Of a stretch of 38,555 nucleotides of DNA, positions 25,618-34,587 are shown in pieces. The notes under the pieces are model-generated. The model saw nothing but the letters and a program-made list of their open reading frames with translations. It was not told the origin of the DNA and searched no databases. The first letter of the stretch is position 1. Each line of letters starts with the position of its first letter. The translations under genes and the position numbers were made by a program. The DNA comes from Hydrogenophilales bacterium CG_4_10_14_3_um_filter_63_21 (GTDB lineage: Bacteria; Pseudomonadota; Gammaproteobacteria; Burkholderiales; Thiobacillaceae): NCBI GenBank assembly GCA_002784045.1, contig PFJX01000016.1:318-38872 (forward strand), in the 5' to 3' direction.

Positions 25618-26219
25618 AACGCATCACCCTCGCCCTCACCGGCGCCTCCGGCATGGCTTACGGCCTGCGCTTGCTGGAATGCCTGCTGCACGCAGGCTGC
25701 CAGGTTGATCTCTTGATCTCGCAGGCCGCGCGCATCGTCGCCCAGCACGAGCTCGATCTGCGGCTTCCCACCGGCAACGGCGAGGTAGCCGCTTTCTTCG
25801 ACCGTCGCTTCGCAGGCCACCATGGCCACCTCACGGCCTACGGCAAGGAGGAGTGGTTCGCGCCCGCCGCTTCCGGCTCCAATCCGGCCACCGCGATGGT
25901 GGTCTGCCCGTGCACCATGGGCACGCTGGCGGCGATCGCCCACGGCCTCGCCGACAATCTGATCGCACGCGCCGCCGACGTGATGCTCAAGGAGAAGCGG
26001 CCATTGCTCCTGGTGCCGCGCGAAACCCCGTTCTCCCTCATTCATCTGCGCAACATGACCGCCCTGGCCGAAGCCGGCGCCACGATTCTTGCCGCCAACC
26101 CCGGCTTCTACCATCGCCCTGAAAGCGTGGCACAGGTGGTGGATTTCATCGTCGCGCGCATCCTCGATCACTTGGGCATCGCGCACGAATTGATGCGGCC
26201 CTGGGGCGCGCATGAGTAA
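25614..26219 (+). CDS. ubiX: Flavin prenyltransferase UbiX
   Basis: UbiX prenylates FMN to make prFMN, the cofactor of the UbiD decarboxylase in ubiquinone synthesis. The 201-residue product has LTGASGMAYGLRLLECL, the phosphate loop and FMN segment GSNPATAMVVCPCTMGTLAAIAHGLADNLI, RAADVMLKEKRPLLLVPRETP, HLRNMTALAEAGATILAANPGFYHRP. The ATG overlaps the Gx transporter stop as ATGA and AGAGAG precedes it. UbiD is not in the window. Its TAA is preceded by an out-of-frame ATGAG, possibly the start of a lost downstream gene. Confidence 0.96.
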   Translation: MKRITLALTGASGMAYGLRLLECLLHAGCQVDLLISQAARIVAQHELDLRLPTGNGEVAAFFDRRFAGHHGHLTAYGKEEWFAPAASGSNPATAMVVCPCTMGTLAAIAHGLADNLIARAADVMLKEKRPLLLVPRETPFSLIHLRNMTALAEAGATILAANPGFYHRPESVAQVVDFIVARILDHLGIAHELMRPWGAHE

Positions 26220-26356
26220 CCCGCTCAGGCACCCACGCTCGCCGCTGCGCGCCAGTCGGTGCGGGAATTCATCCGCCGCAATGGGCTGGCACGGTTCGCC
26301 TTGGTTTGCTTGAGGGGCTGTCCATGAATAACATGGACAGCCCCTAAGGAAGCGAA
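26211..26356 (+). other. Possible truncated gene start between ubiX and the PNPOx gene
   Basis: ATGAGTAA overlaps the ubiX stop. In another frame the following bases encode QAPTLAAARQSVREFIRRNG, then LARFALVCLRG, which looks like real protein sequence with biased codon use but ends within the hairpin at 26314. Joining MSNPL to it would need a frameshift near 26230. It may be the stump of a gene once coupled to ubiX. I cannot name the family. Confidence 0.3.
26314..26344. repeat. Perfect 13-bp stem hairpin with AATAA loop
   Basis: GGGGCTGTCCATG (26314-26326), AATAA, CATGGACAGCCCC (26332-26344): a perfect inverted repeat just upstream of the PNPOx-family gene (start 26357). No T-run follows on the plus strand, so it is not a classic terminator. 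ATGAATAACATGG from its centre recurs at 25085-25097. It may be a mobile repeat or a regulatory hairpin. Confidence 0.7.
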
Positions 26357-26896
26357 ATGGCAAAATTTTACGCGGCACTGACGCCGGAACTGGCGGCGTT
26401 CATCGGCAAACAGAAAGTCTTCTTCGTGGCCACCGCGGCACCGGGCGCCCGCATCAACCTCTCGCCCAAGGGCCTGGACAGCTTGCGCGTGCTGGATGAA
26501 CACACCCTGGCCTATCTCGACCTCACCGGCAGCAGCGCGGAAACCGCCGCCCACCTGCGCGCGGACCCGCGCATGACCCTGATGTTCTGTAGCTTCGCCG
26601 CCGACGCCCTGCTCCTGCGCATCTATGGCCAGGGCGAGGGCATTCCGCCGCGCGACCCGCGCTGGGGGGAATTGCGGGCGCTGTTTCCGGAACATCCCGG
26701 CGCGCGCCAGATCGTCCTGTTGCGGGTGGCGTCGGCGCAGACCTCATGCGGCGCCGGGGTGCCGCTGATGGGCTATGCCGGTGAACGCGGCACATTATCG
26801 GAATGGGCACGCAAGAAAGGCGAAGACGGCATGGCCGAATATCGCCGTGAGAAGAACGCGCGAAGCATTGACGGCTTGCCGACCGGGTTGGTGTAG
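26357..26896 (+). CDS. Pyridoxamine 5'-phosphate oxidase-family (FMN-binding split barrel) protein
   Basis: The 179-residue protein starts MAKFYAALTPELAAFIGKQK and has FFVATAAPGARINLSPKGLDSLRVLDEHTLAYLDLTGSSAETAAHL, RMTLMFCSF and RIYGQGE. That is the PNPOx-like split barrel found in a large family of putative FMN- or F420-dependent oxidoreductases, distinct from PdxH. An AAGGAAG ribosome site precedes the ATG. The substrate is unknown. The TAG stop lies in the GTAG of the palindrome at 26892-26920, and the gene is convergent with folB across it. Confidence 0.88.
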   Translation: MAKFYAALTPELAAFIGKQKVFFVATAAPGARINLSPKGLDSLRVLDEHTLAYLDLTGSSAETAAHLRADPRMTLMFCSFAADALLLRIYGQGEGIPPRDPRWGELRALFPEHPGARQIVLLRVASAQTSCGAGVPLMGYAGERGTLSEWARKKGEDGMAEYRREKNARSIDGLPTGLV

Positions 26897-26920
26897 CGCC
26901 GGCAAGATGCCGGCGCTACA
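26892..26920. repeat. Short perfect palindrome (family A, copy 3), probable bidirectional terminator
   Basis: TGTAGCGCCGGC (26892-26903), AAGAT, GCCGGCGCTACA (26909-26920), followed by GTTTTAC. It lies in the 27-base gap between the PNPOx gene and convergent folB and supplies the TAG stop of the former. The stem plus TTTT could terminate plus-strand transcripts. Confidence 0.85.
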
Positions 26921-26923
26921 GTT

Positions 26924-27280
26924 TTACAATCGCGAACCGCGCTCGACGATGATGCCGAGTTCCTTCACCCCACGCAGGATGGCGAGCTTGCGCACGGTGA
27001 CTTTTACCCAGGGTGCGCCGAACTCGCTACGCACGATCTCCGCGATGTGTTCTCCCAGGGTTTCCACCAGACGGATTTCGCGCGCGGCCACGCTGTCACG
27101 GATACGCTCGGCCACCTGGCCATAGTGGATGGTGTCGCCGATCTGGTCGGTGTGTCCCGCCTTGTGGTCGTAGAGGCCGATCTCCAGGTCGATCATTACC
27201 GACTGCGGCGCTTTGCGCTCCCATTCGTAGAGCCCGATAATCAGCTCCAGGCGGAAATCCCGCAGAAACAGTATGTCCAT
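26924..27280 (-). CDS. folB: Dihydroneopterin aldolase
   Basis: FolB cleaves dihydroneopterin to 6-hydroxymethyldihydropterin and glycolaldehyde in folate synthesis. The 118-residue product is of typical length and has MDILFLRDFRLELIIGLYEWERKAPQ, DLEIGLYDHKAGHTDQIGDTIHYGQVAERIRD, RLVETLGEHIAEIV and VKVTVRKLAILRGVKELGIIVER, matching the family's tunnelling fold with the catalytic lysine in VRKLAI. The gene is divergent from plsY (47-base spacer), a common betaproteobacterial arrangement, and convergent with the PNPOx gene. Confidence 0.94.
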   Translation of the reverse strand: MDILFLRDFRLELIIGLYEWERKAPQSVMIDLEIGLYDHKAGHTDQIGDTIHYGQVAERIRDSVAAREIRLVETLGEHIAEIVRSEFGAPWVKVTVRKLAILRGVKELGIIVERGSRL

Positions 27281-27327
27281 CCAACCCCCGGCCGCTATTC
27301 ACAAAAACGAACGCGCATTTTACGCAA

Positions 27328-27969
27328 ATGACCGCGCAACCACCTGAACTCACGCTGATTCTTGTCGCCTGCTACCTCCTCGGCTCGGTCTCCTTCGCGA
27401 TCGTGGTCGCGCGCGCCTATGGCCTACCCGATCCACGCAGCCACGGTTCCGGCAACCCCGGCGCCACCAACATGCTGCGCACCGGGAAAAAATCCGCCGC
27501 CGTCCTCACCTTGTTGGGCGACGCGCTCAAGGGTTATGCCGCGGTCAAGCTGGCGCAGTGGGCAACCCTGTCCTGGGGCTTGCCCGCCTATACGCCCTAC
27601 CTGGCCGCGCTTGCCGCTTTCCTGGGGCATCTATTTCCCGTGTTCTTCGGCTTCAAGGGCGGCAAGGGCGTGGCCACCGCGCTGGGCGTCCTGCTGGCGC
27701 TGGATGCCCGCCTGGGTGGGCTGACCCTGGCAACCTGGGCCATCATGTTCACCCTCACCCGCATCTCCTCGCTGTCCGCCCTGGTTGCCGCCACCCTGGC
27801 ACCGTTCTATGGTTGGCTGCTGCTCGATGGCGGCCCGGAAAGTGGCCCCAAAATTGGCCTCCTCGCCCTGCTCTGCGGCCTGGTGCTGGCGCGCCATCAC
27901 GGCAATATCCGCAAGCTCCTCTCCGGCGAGGAAAGGGCTTTCAAAAATCGGGCCTTCAAAAAGAGATGA
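27328..27969 (+). CDS. plsY: Glycerol-3-phosphate acyltransferase PlsY
   Basis: PlsY is the inner-membrane enzyme that transfers the acyl group from acyl phosphate to glycerol 3-phosphate, starting phospholipid synthesis. The 213-residue product has about five membrane segments and the conserved loops GLPDPRSHGSGNPGATNMLR, TLLGDALKGYAAV and GHLFPVFFGFKGGKGVATALGV, with the third motif in RHHGNIRKLLSGEERAF at the end. Its stop overlaps a possible ATG of the next gene (ATGA). Confidence 0.96.
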   Translation: MTAQPPELTLILVACYLLGSVSFAIVVARAYGLPDPRSHGSGNPGATNMLRTGKKSAAVLTLLGDALKGYAAVKLAQWATLSWGLPAYTPYLAALAAFLGHLFPVFFGFKGGKGVATALGVLLALDARLGGLTLATWAIMFTLTRISSLSALVAATLAPFYGWLLLDGGPESGPKIGLLALLCGLVLARHHGNIRKLLSGEERAFKNRAFKKR

Positions 27970-27971
27970 CC

Positions 27972-28682
27972 ATGTTCGAGAAAACCATCGACTACGCCCG
28001 CGAAAGCCTGATCGCCGCCTCCGAGGCGGCCGTCGACCGGGCCGGGGAACGGATGGGGCAGGTGGTGGACAACGCCAGCCAGGCGATCGACCAGAAGCTC
28101 GACAAAATTTCCCTGGAACTGCACAGCCAGCGCCAGTTCACCAAGGACGACGTGCACGAACTGGTGGATTACGCCGCCGTGCGGCTTTCCGACGTGCTGG
28201 ATCAGCGTATCGCCCTGATGCGGCGGGAAATCACCAGCCTGGTCGAGGAAAAAACCGAGTATTTCAAAACCGAAATCGACGACTTCTTCATCAAGCGGCA
28301 GCAAGATCTGGCGCGCGAACGCCGCCGCCTGCTGATCAACATTGTGCTGGCTACCGCGGCGGCCTTGAGCGTGGGCGCCATCTCGCTGTTCTATAAGGGC
28401 GTGCGCGAGTGGGATCTGCTCACGGTGTTCCGTGTGGTACTAGCCTCGCTCGCCGGCGGCTATGGCGTCTGGCTGGTGGCATCGCTGCTGCGCGGCTGGC
28501 TGCGCATGACCGAGCACAAGAAGGACCTGGTGTTCCTGGCTGCCCGCTACTGGGGCTGGCTGCGCCCAGCCAGCATCTTCTCCACCCTGGTCGTGCTCGC
28601 CATCCTCGGCTTGCTGTCCCTGGCGCTGATGTTCCCGCATGAGGCACTGCGCCTGATCGGGCAGCCGATTCTGAATCCGTAG
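27972..28682 (+). CDS. Coiled-coil membrane protein of unknown function
   Basis: The 236-residue product has a long charged, helical N-terminal half (FEKTIDYARESLIAASEAAV to FIKRQQDLARERRR) predicted to form coiled coil, then three hydrophobic segments (LLINIVLATAAALSVGAISL, VFRVVLASLAGGYGVWLVAS, SIFSTLVVLAILGLLSLALM). The ATG at 27972 has AAGAG at good spacing; an ATG at 27966 overlapping the plsY stop would add two residues. It is transcribed with plsY and is convergent with tsaD. I do not recognise the family. The organisation resembles phage-shock or YqjD-like membrane-associated proteins only superficially. The TAG stop lies in the family B repeat. Confidence 0.8.
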   Translation: MFEKTIDYARESLIAASEAAVDRAGERMGQVVDNASQAIDQKLDKISLELHSQRQFTKDDVHELVDYAAVRLSDVLDQRIALMRREITSLVEEKTEYFKTEIDDFFIKRQQDLARERRRLLINIVLATAAALSVGAISLFYKGVREWDLLTVFRVVLASLAGGYGVWLVASLLRGWLRMTEHKKDLVFLAARYWGWLRPASIFSTLVVLAILGLLSLALMFPHEALRLIGQPILNP

Positions 28683-28756
28683 GTTGGAACTGGAACGCCG
28701 AAGGCGGTTCCGACAAACATTACGCTGGCGGATCGCCCTTCGGGCATCCGCCCTAC
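28679..28756. repeat. GTAG-bounded paired palindrome (family B, copy 3)
   Basis: Starts GTAGGTTGGAAC and ends CATCCGCCCTAC. Inside are GGAACGCCGAAGGCGGTTCC and GGATCGCCCTTCGGGCATCC hairpins, homologous to the copy at 3841-3925. The left GTAG provides the TAG of the membrane protein and the right CTAC provides the TAG of convergent tsaD. Confidence 0.88.
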
Positions 28757-29763
28757 CTCGGCGCCGCCAATTCCGCCAACTCCCACCTCGGCCGCACCGT
28801 GAACCGCCCGTCGGCCGGGATTCCGTGCACCCGCCGCCGCGCCCCGGCGTAGGCAATCATGGCGCCGTTGTCGGTGCACAACGCCGGGGGCGGATAGAAC
28901 ACCGCGAAACCCTGTTGTTTCGCTTCCGCATCGAGGCGAGCGCGCAAAGCATGATTGGCGCCAACACCGCCCGCCACCACCAGACGCCGCAAACCGGTCT
29001 CGCGCAGCGCTTTCAGGCTCTTGCCGGCCAACACATCGACGACGGCGGCCTGGAAACCGGCGGCGAGGTGACCCCGCGCGGACTCGCCTTCCTTGCGCGC
29101 CAGCATCAGTACCGCGGTCTTGAGGCCGGAAAAGCTGAAATCCAGATCGCCGGAATGCAGCATTGGCCGCGGCAGTTTGTAGCGATAGGGCTCGCCGCCT
29201 TCCGCCAGTTTTTCCAGCGCCGGGCCACCAGGGTAGGCGAGTCCCAACAACTGCGCGGTCTTGTCGAACGCCTCGCCGGCGGCGTCGTCCACGGTCTCGC
29301 CGAGGAGCTGGTAGCAGCCAACGCCATCCACCCGCATCAACTGGGTGTGCCCCCCTGAAACCAGCAATGCGACGAAAGGAAAATCCGGACTCGGCGTCGC
29401 CAGCAGCGGGGAGAGCAGATGGCCTTCGAGGTGATGCACGGCGATTGCCGGAATACCCAGCGCCAAGGCCAGCGCATTGGCGAAACTCGCCCCCACCAGC
29501 AGGGCACCCGCCAGACCAGGCCCCTGCGTGTAGGCGATGGCGTCAAGATCACCCAAGGCCAGGCCAGCCTCGGCCAACACCCGGCGGGTGAGTGGAATCA
29601 CCCGCCGGATGTGATCGCGCGAAGCCAGTTCCGGCACCACCCCGCCGTATTCGGCATGCATGGCCACCTGGCTGTGCACGGCTTGCGCAAGCAGGCCACG
29701 CCCGGTATCGAACAGGGCCAGGCCGGTTTCATCGCAGGAAGATTCGACGCCAAGGACGAGCAT
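28753..29763 (-). CDS. tsaD: tRNA N6-adenosine threonylcarbamoyltransferase TsaD
   Basis: TsaD, with TsaB/TsaE, places the threonylcarbamoyl group on A37 of ANN-decoding tRNAs. The 336-residue product has [19 protein letters not shown], the metal site [48 protein letters not shown] and [11 protein letters not shown] and [12 protein letters not shown], all intact. The start at 29763 gives the canonical MLVLGVESS; upstream frame residues are unsupported. It is divergent from rpsU with a 108-base spacer, the classical tsaD/rpsU arrangement. Confidence 0.97.
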   Translation of the reverse strand: MLVLGVESSCDETGLALFDTGRGLLAQAVHSQVAMHAEYGGVVPELASRDHIRRVIPLTRRVLAEAGLALGDLDAIAYTQGPGLAGALLVGASFANALALALGIPAIAVHHLEGHLLSPLLATPSPDFPFVALLVSGGHTQLMRVDGVGCYQLLGETVDDAAGEAFDKTAQLLGLAYPGGPALEKLAEGGEPYRYKLPRPMLHSGDLDFSFSGLKTAVLMLARKEGESARGHLAAGFQAAVVDVLAGKSLKALRETGLRRLVVAGGVGANHALRARLDAEAKQQGFAVFYPPPALCTDNGAMIAYAGARRRVHGIPADGRFTVRPRWELAELAAPR

Positions 29764-29797
29764 GGGAAGTCCATCTGAAATCAAGCAGGCAATTCTA

Positions 29798-29827
29798 TTG
29801 AAACCTCGGAAGCGCTTGATATAGAAT
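29798..29827 (+). promoter_or_regulatory. Candidate sigma-70 promoter of the rpsU operon
   Basis: TTGAAA (29798-29803) and TAGAAT (29822-29827) are 18 bases apart, 44 bases upstream of the rpsU start. The overlapping TATAGAAT makes the -10 AT-rich. No competing pairing is evident in the tsaD/rpsU spacer. Confidence 0.55.
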
Positions 29828-29871
29828 CCCGCATCTTTTTTTGCCCCTCCCCGCAACCAGGAACACCACAG

Positions 29872-30084
29872 ATGCCGAGCGTTCGCCTTAAAGAAAATGA
29901 GCCTTTTGAAGTTGCCATGCGCCGTTTCAAGCGCACCATCGAAAAAATAGGTCTGCTGACCGAGTTGCGCGCGCGTGAGTTCTACGAAAAACCCACCCAG
30001 GAGCGCAAGCGCAAACTGGCCGCCGCCGTGAAGCGCCAACACAAGCGCCTGCGCAGCCAGACCCTGCCGCCCAAAATGTACTGA
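29872..30084 (+). CDS. rpsU: 30S ribosomal protein S21
   Basis: The 70-residue, highly basic protein [20 protein letters not shown] followed by [22 protein letters not shown] and [20 protein letters not shown] is S21, involved in mRNA recruitment to the 30S subunit. It is the first gene of the macromolecular synthesis operon. A strong hairpin terminator 22 bases after the stop separates it from yqeY-dnaG-rpoD, as in enterobacteria where it sets higher S21 expression. Confidence 0.98.
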   Translation: MPSVRLKENEPFEVAMRRFKRTIEKIGLLTELRAREFYEKPTQERKRKLAAAVKRQHKRLRSQTLPPKMY

Positions 30085-30106
30085 GCGAGGCTTTCTCTTC
30101 GTTTAC

Positions 30107-30138
30107 ACGAGCCTGATTGTTCAGGCTCGTTTGTTTTT
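30107..30138 (+). terminator. Rho-independent terminator after rpsU
   Basis: ACGAGCCTGA (30107-30116), loop TTGT, TCAGGCTCGT (30121-30130), then TTGTTTTT. The 10-bp stem is perfect. It lies between rpsU and yqeY, so readthrough would decide the level of dnaG and rpoD. Confidence 0.92.
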
Positions 30139-30160
30139 CTTCCCGCCGCGAGATACCGCC

Positions 30161-30604
30161 ATGTCCCTCAAGCAACAAATCACTGAAGACATGAAAAACG
30201 CCATGCGCGCCAAAGACTCGGCACGCTTGGGCGCCATCCGCCTGTTGCTGGCGGCAATGAAACAGCGGGAAGTGGATGAGCGGATCGAACTCGACGACGC
30301 CGCCGTGGTGGCCATCGTCGACAAGCTACTGAAGCAGCGCCGCGATTCTTTCAGCCAGTATCAAGCCGCCGGGCGCCAGGATCTGGCCGATCAGGAAGCA
30401 TTCGAGATCGAAGTTCTGGCCGCCTACCTGCCGCGGCAACTGGCCACCGAGGAAGTCGCCGCCCTGGTCAAACAAGCCGTGGCTGAAACCGGCGCCGCCG
30501 GCCCGCGCGACATGGGTAAGGTGATGGCCTGGCTGAAACCGAAACTGGCCGGCCGCGCCGACATGAACGCCGTTTCCAGCTTGGTCAAGGGCGCGCTCGG
30601 CTGA
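30161..30604 (+). CDS. yqeY: GatB/YqeY domain-containing protein
   Basis: The 147-residue product starts MSLKQQITEDMKNAMRAKDS and has LGAIRLLLAAMKQREVDERIELDD, KLLKQRRDSFSQYQAAGRQDLADQE and IEVLAAYLPRQLATEEV, then GPRDMGKVMAWLKPKLAGRADMNAVSSLVK at the end, the YqeY signature. The domain is related to the tail of GatB and may bind tRNA, but its cellular role is unclear. The ATG at 30161 is chosen because the upstream frame begins in the terminator. It precedes dnaG by 43 bases, as in many proteobacteria. Confidence 0.94.
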   Translation: MSLKQQITEDMKNAMRAKDSARLGAIRLLLAAMKQREVDERIELDDAAVVAIVDKLLKQRRDSFSQYQAAGRQDLADQEAFEIEVLAAYLPRQLATEEVAALVKQAVAETGAAGPRDMGKVMAWLKPKLAGRADMNAVSSLVKGALG

Positions 30605-30647
30605 ACCAGACTGCCCACACCGCCGCCTGACTTACAATCAGGCGGCC

Positions 30648-32375
30648 ATGATTCCCCAGGATTTCCTCCAGCAACTGCTCGACCGCACCGACATCGTCGC
30701 GGTCATCGAGCGTTACGTTCCACTCAAGAAGGCCGGCGCCAACTACCAGGCGCGCTGCCCCTTCCACAACGAAAAATCCCCCTCATTCTCGGTCAGCCCG
30801 ACCAAGCAGTTCTATCACTGCTTCGGCTGCGGCGCCCACGGCACGGCCATCACCTTCCTCATGCAACATGCCGGCATGCCGTTCGTGGAAGCGGTCAAGG
30901 AACTCGCCGGCCGTGTCGGCATGGCGGTGCCGGACGATGGCAGCCGCCGCCCGCCGGAAGAAGAAAATCGCCGTGACAAGTCATTCGAGCGCATGGAAGC
31001 CGCCGCCCGTTTCTATCGCCAGCGCCTGAAAGGCCATGAAAAAGCAGTGGATTACCTGAAGCAGCGCGGCCTCACCGGCGAAACCGCCGCCCGCTTCGGC
31101 ATCGGCTACGCACCGGAAGGGTGGCAAAGCCTGCGCGAAGCGCTGGCCGCTGGTTTTGCTGATTACGCGGACCCGCTGCTCGCGGAAATCGGCCTGGTCA
31201 TCGCCCATGAAGACAAGCGTTACGACCGCTTCCGCGACCGCGTGATGTTCCCCATCCGCAACGAACGCGGCCAGACCATCGCCTTTGGCGGCCGCGTGAT
31301 CGGCGCGGGCGAACCGAAATACCTCAACTCGCCGGAAACCCCGCTGTTCCACAAGGGCCGCGAACTCTATGGCCTCTACGAACACCGCCGCGCCATCCAG
31401 GGCGACAACCGGGTGATCGTGGTGGAAGGCTACATGGATGTGGTGATGCTGGATCAGCATGGTGTCCAGAATGCGGTCGCCACCCTGGGAACCGCCATCA
31501 CCGCCGACCAGGCCGCGCGCCTGCTGCGACTGGCCGACGCCGTGGTATTTGCCTTCGACGGCGACAACGCTGGCCGCAAGGCCGCCTGGCGCGCCCTGGA
31601 GAACAGCCTGCCGCAGGCGCAGGATGGCAAGCGCCTGTCCTTCCTGTTCCTGCCCGAAGGTGAAGACCCGGATAGTTTTGTCCGCACCGAAGGCGCCGAT
31701 GCCTTCCACGCTTTGTGTGACCAGGCCATGCCCTTGTCCGACTTTCTGTTTGCGGAACTCACCAGCCAGACCGACCTCGGTTCCCAGGAAGGGCAGGTGC
31801 GCCTGGCCAAGCTGGCGGAACCGTACCTAAGCAAGCTCGGCCAGGCGCCCCTGCTCAAGCGCATGTTGCAACAGCGGCTGGCCAGCCTGACCGGCCTGGA
31901 GCCACCGCGCGCGCAACGTGGCCTGCGCGGCGCACCGATGCAACGCTCCCCACGCGGCCGTGCCGGTGTGCAGCCATCCGCCTGGCAGATCGCCCTGCAA
32001 GCGGTGCTGCATGACCCCACGCGCGCCACCCGGATGGTGGAATTACCCGAGAGTGAACGCCCCGAGTCGGTAGCGCTGGCGACCCTGGTCGCCCTCCTGC
32101 GCGAGCATCCCGAATTGAGCACGCGCGACCTCGTCGAGCACTTCCGTGGCCGTGAGGAACAAGGCCTGCTGGAACACGCCGCCGCCGGCCTTCTGGCCTG
32201 GGACGAGGATTACGACGTGGAAGCTGATTTCCAGGGCGCGCTGAACACCTTATCCGCCCAAGCCGGGCGCGCCCAGGCGCGGGAACTCTCCGGCCGTAAA
32301 CCGAGCGAACTCACGCCCGAGGAAAAAACCCGCTTGCTGGCTTCCCTACAACGACGGAAACCACCGCCCGCCTGA
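30648..32375 (+). CDS. dnaG: DNA primase
   Basis: DnaG makes RNA primers at the replication fork. The 575-residue product has the N-terminal zinc finger CPFH...CFGC (Cys37, His40, Cys58, Cys61). The catalytic core has [23 protein letters not shown] and the Toprim residues [12 protein letters not shown] and [13 protein letters not shown]. The helicase-binding C-terminal region is present and ends in [12 protein letters not shown]. Length is typical. It stands between yqeY and rpoD, 92 bases before the rpoD start. Confidence 0.97.
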   Translation: MIPQDFLQQLLDRTDIVAVIERYVPLKKAGANYQARCPFHNEKSPSFSVSPTKQFYHCFGCGAHGTAITFLMQHAGMPFVEAVKELAGRVGMAVPDDGSRRPPEEENRRDKSFERMEAAARFYRQRLKGHEKAVDYLKQRGLTGETAARFGIGYAPEGWQSLREALAAGFADYADPLLAEIGLVIAHEDKRYDRFRDRVMFPIRNERGQTIAFGGRVIGAGEPKYLNSPETPLFHKGRELYGLYEHRRAIQGDNRVIVVEGYMDVVMLDQHGVQNAVATLGTAITADQAARLLRLADAVVFAFDGDNAGRKAAWRALENSLPQAQDGKRLSFLFLPEGEDPDSFVRTEGADAFHALCDQAMPLSDFLFAELTSQTDLGSQEGQVRLAKLAEPYLSKLGQAPLLKRMLQQRLASLTGLEPPRAQRGLRGAPMQRSPRGRAGVQPSAWQIALQAVLHDPTRATRMVELPESERPESVALATLVALLREHPELSTRDLVEHFRGREEQGLLEHAAAGLLAWDEDYDVEADFQGALNTLSAQAGRAQARELSGRKPSELTPEEKTRLLASLQRRKPPPA

Positions 32376-32425
32376 TCTGTCCAATCCGCTTCTCAGGCCT
32401 TGGGCATAAATCGCCCAAGTTCATG

Positions 32426-32431
32426 TATAAT
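32426..32431 (+). promoter_or_regulatory. Candidate -10 element for rpoD
   Basis: A perfect TATAAT lies 37 bases upstream of the rpoD ATG at 32468, in the dnaG-rpoD spacer. The best upstream partner, TTGGGC at 32400, is 20 bases away, so the -35 is unconvincing. TTGGGC and GCCCAA (32413-32418) form a small palindrome. If the -10 is used, an ATG at 32423 cannot be the rpoD start. Confidence 0.4.
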
Positions 32432-32467
32432 ATCGCGTTTTTCCGCAGGTTCTCACGGAGCATTGCC

Positions 32468-34432
32468 ATGGCGACGACGGCCAAAAAGACCCCCAAACAA
32501 GCCGCACCCACGGCCAAGCCGGCCCCTGCCGGGCCCAGGAAGAAAGGGGCGGCGGGCAAAGCCAGCGCGGTCGAACATGCGGCCGCCAAGCCGGAAGCCA
32601 AGGTTGATGCGGAGACTCGCCGCACCCTGCTGAAGAATCTGATCATGCTCGGCAAGGAGCGGGGTTACCTGACTTATGCCGAAATCAACGACCACCTGCC
32701 CGATGAGATTCTCGACGCCGAGCAGATCGAGAGCGTCATCAGCATGATCAACGACATGGGCATCCAGGTCTTCGATCAGGCGCCCGCCGCCGAAGAATTG
32801 CTGATGTCCGAAACGCCCGCACGGGTGGCAGACGAGGATGCCGTCGAAGAAGCGGAAGCCGCTCTCTCCAGCGTCGACGCCGAATTCGGCCGCACCACCG
32901 ACCCGGTGCGTATGTATATGCGCGAAATGGGCATCAAGGACCTGCTCACGCGCGAAGGTGAAATCGAAATCGCCAAGCGTATCGAGGAAGGCCTCAAGAA
33001 CATGGTGCTGGCCATCTCCGCTTGTCCACTCACCATCGCGCAAATCCTGGATTTGGTGGCCAAGGTCGAGAAGGATGAACTGAAGATCGACGATCTGATC
33101 GATGGTCTGGTCGACAGCGCCGGCAAAGACATCGTCATGAACATGGCGGAAGAGCCGGAGGCGGCCGAGAGCGACGAAGACGACGAAGATGATGGCGGCG
33201 CGGCGATCGCCGCGGCCAACCTGGCACAACTCAAGATCGACGCCCTGGAGCGCTTCGCCGGTATCCGCAAGTGCCACACCCGGATGCAATCGGCCCTCGC
33301 CAAGCAAGGTTTCGCCAGCAAGCAGTACCAGAAACTACTGGAAGAGATTTCCGGCCATCTGATGGGTATCCGCTTCACCGCCCGCCAGGTGGACAACCTG
33401 TGCGATTCGGTCCGCGACATCGTCGATGAAGTCCGCTCGCACGAACGCGCCATCATGAACATCGCCGTCAACAAATGCGGAATGCCGCGTCAGCATTTCA
33501 TCCGCACCTTCCCGGGCAGCGAAGGTTCCCTCGACTGGGTGGCGCAGGAACTCGCCGCCAAATCGTGCAATACCGAATTGCTCGAGCGCTTGCAACACGA
33601 TGTCAATGAGCACCAGAAAAAGCTGACCGAGCTGCAAACACGCGCCGGCATTTCGGTGAAAGAACTCAAGGACATCAACAAGAAGATGTCCACCGGCGAA
33701 GCCAAGGCGCGCCGCGCCAAGCGCGAGATGATCGAGGCCAACCTGCGCCTGGTGATCTCCATCGCCAAGAAGTACACCAACCGCGGCCTGCAATTCCTCG
33801 ACCTGATCCAGGAAGGCAACATCGGCCTGATGAAGGCGGTGGACAAATTCGAATACCGTCGCGGCTACAAGTTCTCGACCTACGCTACCTGGTGGATACG
33901 CCAGGCCATCACCCGCTCCATCGCGGATCAGGCGCGCACCATCCGCATTCCGGTGCACATGATCGAAACCATCAACAAAATGAACCGCATCAGCCGGCAG
34001 ATTCTGCAGGAAACCGGCCTTGAGCCCGACCCGGCGACGCTGGCGGAAAAGATGGAAATGCCCGAGGACAAGATTCGCAAGATCATGAAGATCTCCAAGG
34101 AGCCGATCTCCATGGAAACCCCGATCGGCGACGACGAGGACTCGCATCTGGGCGACTTCATCGAGGACCAGTCCACCCTGGCGCCGGCCGAGGCCGCGAT
34201 GTACAGCAGCCTCCAGTTCGTTACCCAGGAAATCCTCGATAGCCTGACCCCGCGCGAAGCCAAGGTGCTGCGGATGCGCTTCGGCATCGAAATGAACACT
34301 GACCACACCCTGGAGGAAGTCGGCAAGCAATTCGATGTCACCCGCGAGCGCATCCGCCAAATCGAAGCCAAGGCGTTGCGCAAACTGCGCCACCCTTCGC
34401 GCTCCGAACGGCTGCGCAGCTTCCTGGAATAA
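32468..34432 (+). CDS. rpoD: RNA polymerase primary sigma factor RpoD
   Basis: The 654-residue product is the housekeeping sigma-70. It has a lysine/alanine-rich N-terminal extension ([20 protein letters not shown]), then region 1.1, and region 1.2 ([21 protein letters not shown]). An acidic non-conserved region includes [11 protein letters not shown]. Region 2 is [20 protein letters not shown] to [20 protein letters not shown], and region 3 is [15 protein letters not shown]. Region 4.2 is [20 protein letters not shown] with [19 protein letters not shown]. The ATG at 32468 is preceded by CGGAG; a frame extension to 32423 overlaps the candidate -10. The tRNA gene follows 27 bases after the stop. 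Confidence 0.97.
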   Translation: MATTAKKTPKQAAPTAKPAPAGPRKKGAAGKASAVEHAAAKPEAKVDAETRRTLLKNLIMLGKERGYLTYAEINDHLPDEILDAEQIESVISMINDMGIQVFDQAPAAEELLMSETPARVADEDAVEEAEAALSSVDAEFGRTTDPVRMYMREMGIKDLLTREGEIEIAKRIEEGLKNMVLAISACPLTIAQILDLVAKVEKDELKIDDLIDGLVDSAGKDIVMNMAEEPEAAESDEDDEDDGGAAIAAANLAQLKIDALERFAGIRKCHTRMQSALAKQGFASKQYQKLLEEISGHLMGIRFTARQVDNLCDSVRDIVDEVRSHERAIMNIAVNKCGMPRQHFIRTFPGSEGSLDWVAQELAAKSCNTELLERLQHDVNEHQKKLTELQTRAGISVKELKDINKKMSTGEAKARRAKREMIEANLRLVISIAKKYTNRGLQFLDLIQEGNIGLMKAVDKFEYRRGYKFSTYATWWIRQAITRSIADQARTIRIPVHMIETINKMNRISRQILQETGLEPDPATLAEKMEMPEDKIRKIMKISKEPISMETPIGDDEDSHLGDFIEDQSTLAPAEAAMYSSLQFVTQEILDSLTPREAKVLRMRFGIEMNTDHTLEEVGKQFDVTRERIRQIEAKALRKLRHPSRSERLRSFLE

Positions 34433-34459
34433 TAGGATTCACACGGGGGCGACCCCGAC

Positions 34460-34538
<79 letters not shown>

Positions 34539-34547
34539 GCAACACAG

Positions 34548-34578
34548 CGGCTTGCAGCGATGCAGGCCGTTTTTGTTT
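34548..34578 (+). terminator. Rho-independent terminator after the tRNA
   Basis: CGGCTTGCA (34548-34556), loop GCGA, TGCAGGCCG (34561-34569), then TTTTTGTTT. The stem has one G-T pair. It lies 10 bases after the CCA end and would close the rpoD-tRNA transcript. Confidence 0.85.
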
Positions 34579-34587
34579 CTGGGGCTC

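Noticed and set aside
27558-27965. Extension of the coiled-coil membrane protein frame back into plsY
   Set aside because: It is an out-of-frame reading of plsY; the proper start is at 27972 (or 27966).
32423-32467. Earlier ATG for rpoD
   Set aside because: It overlaps a TATAAT candidate -10, lacks a ribosome site, and the later ATG at 32468 has CGGAG upstream.
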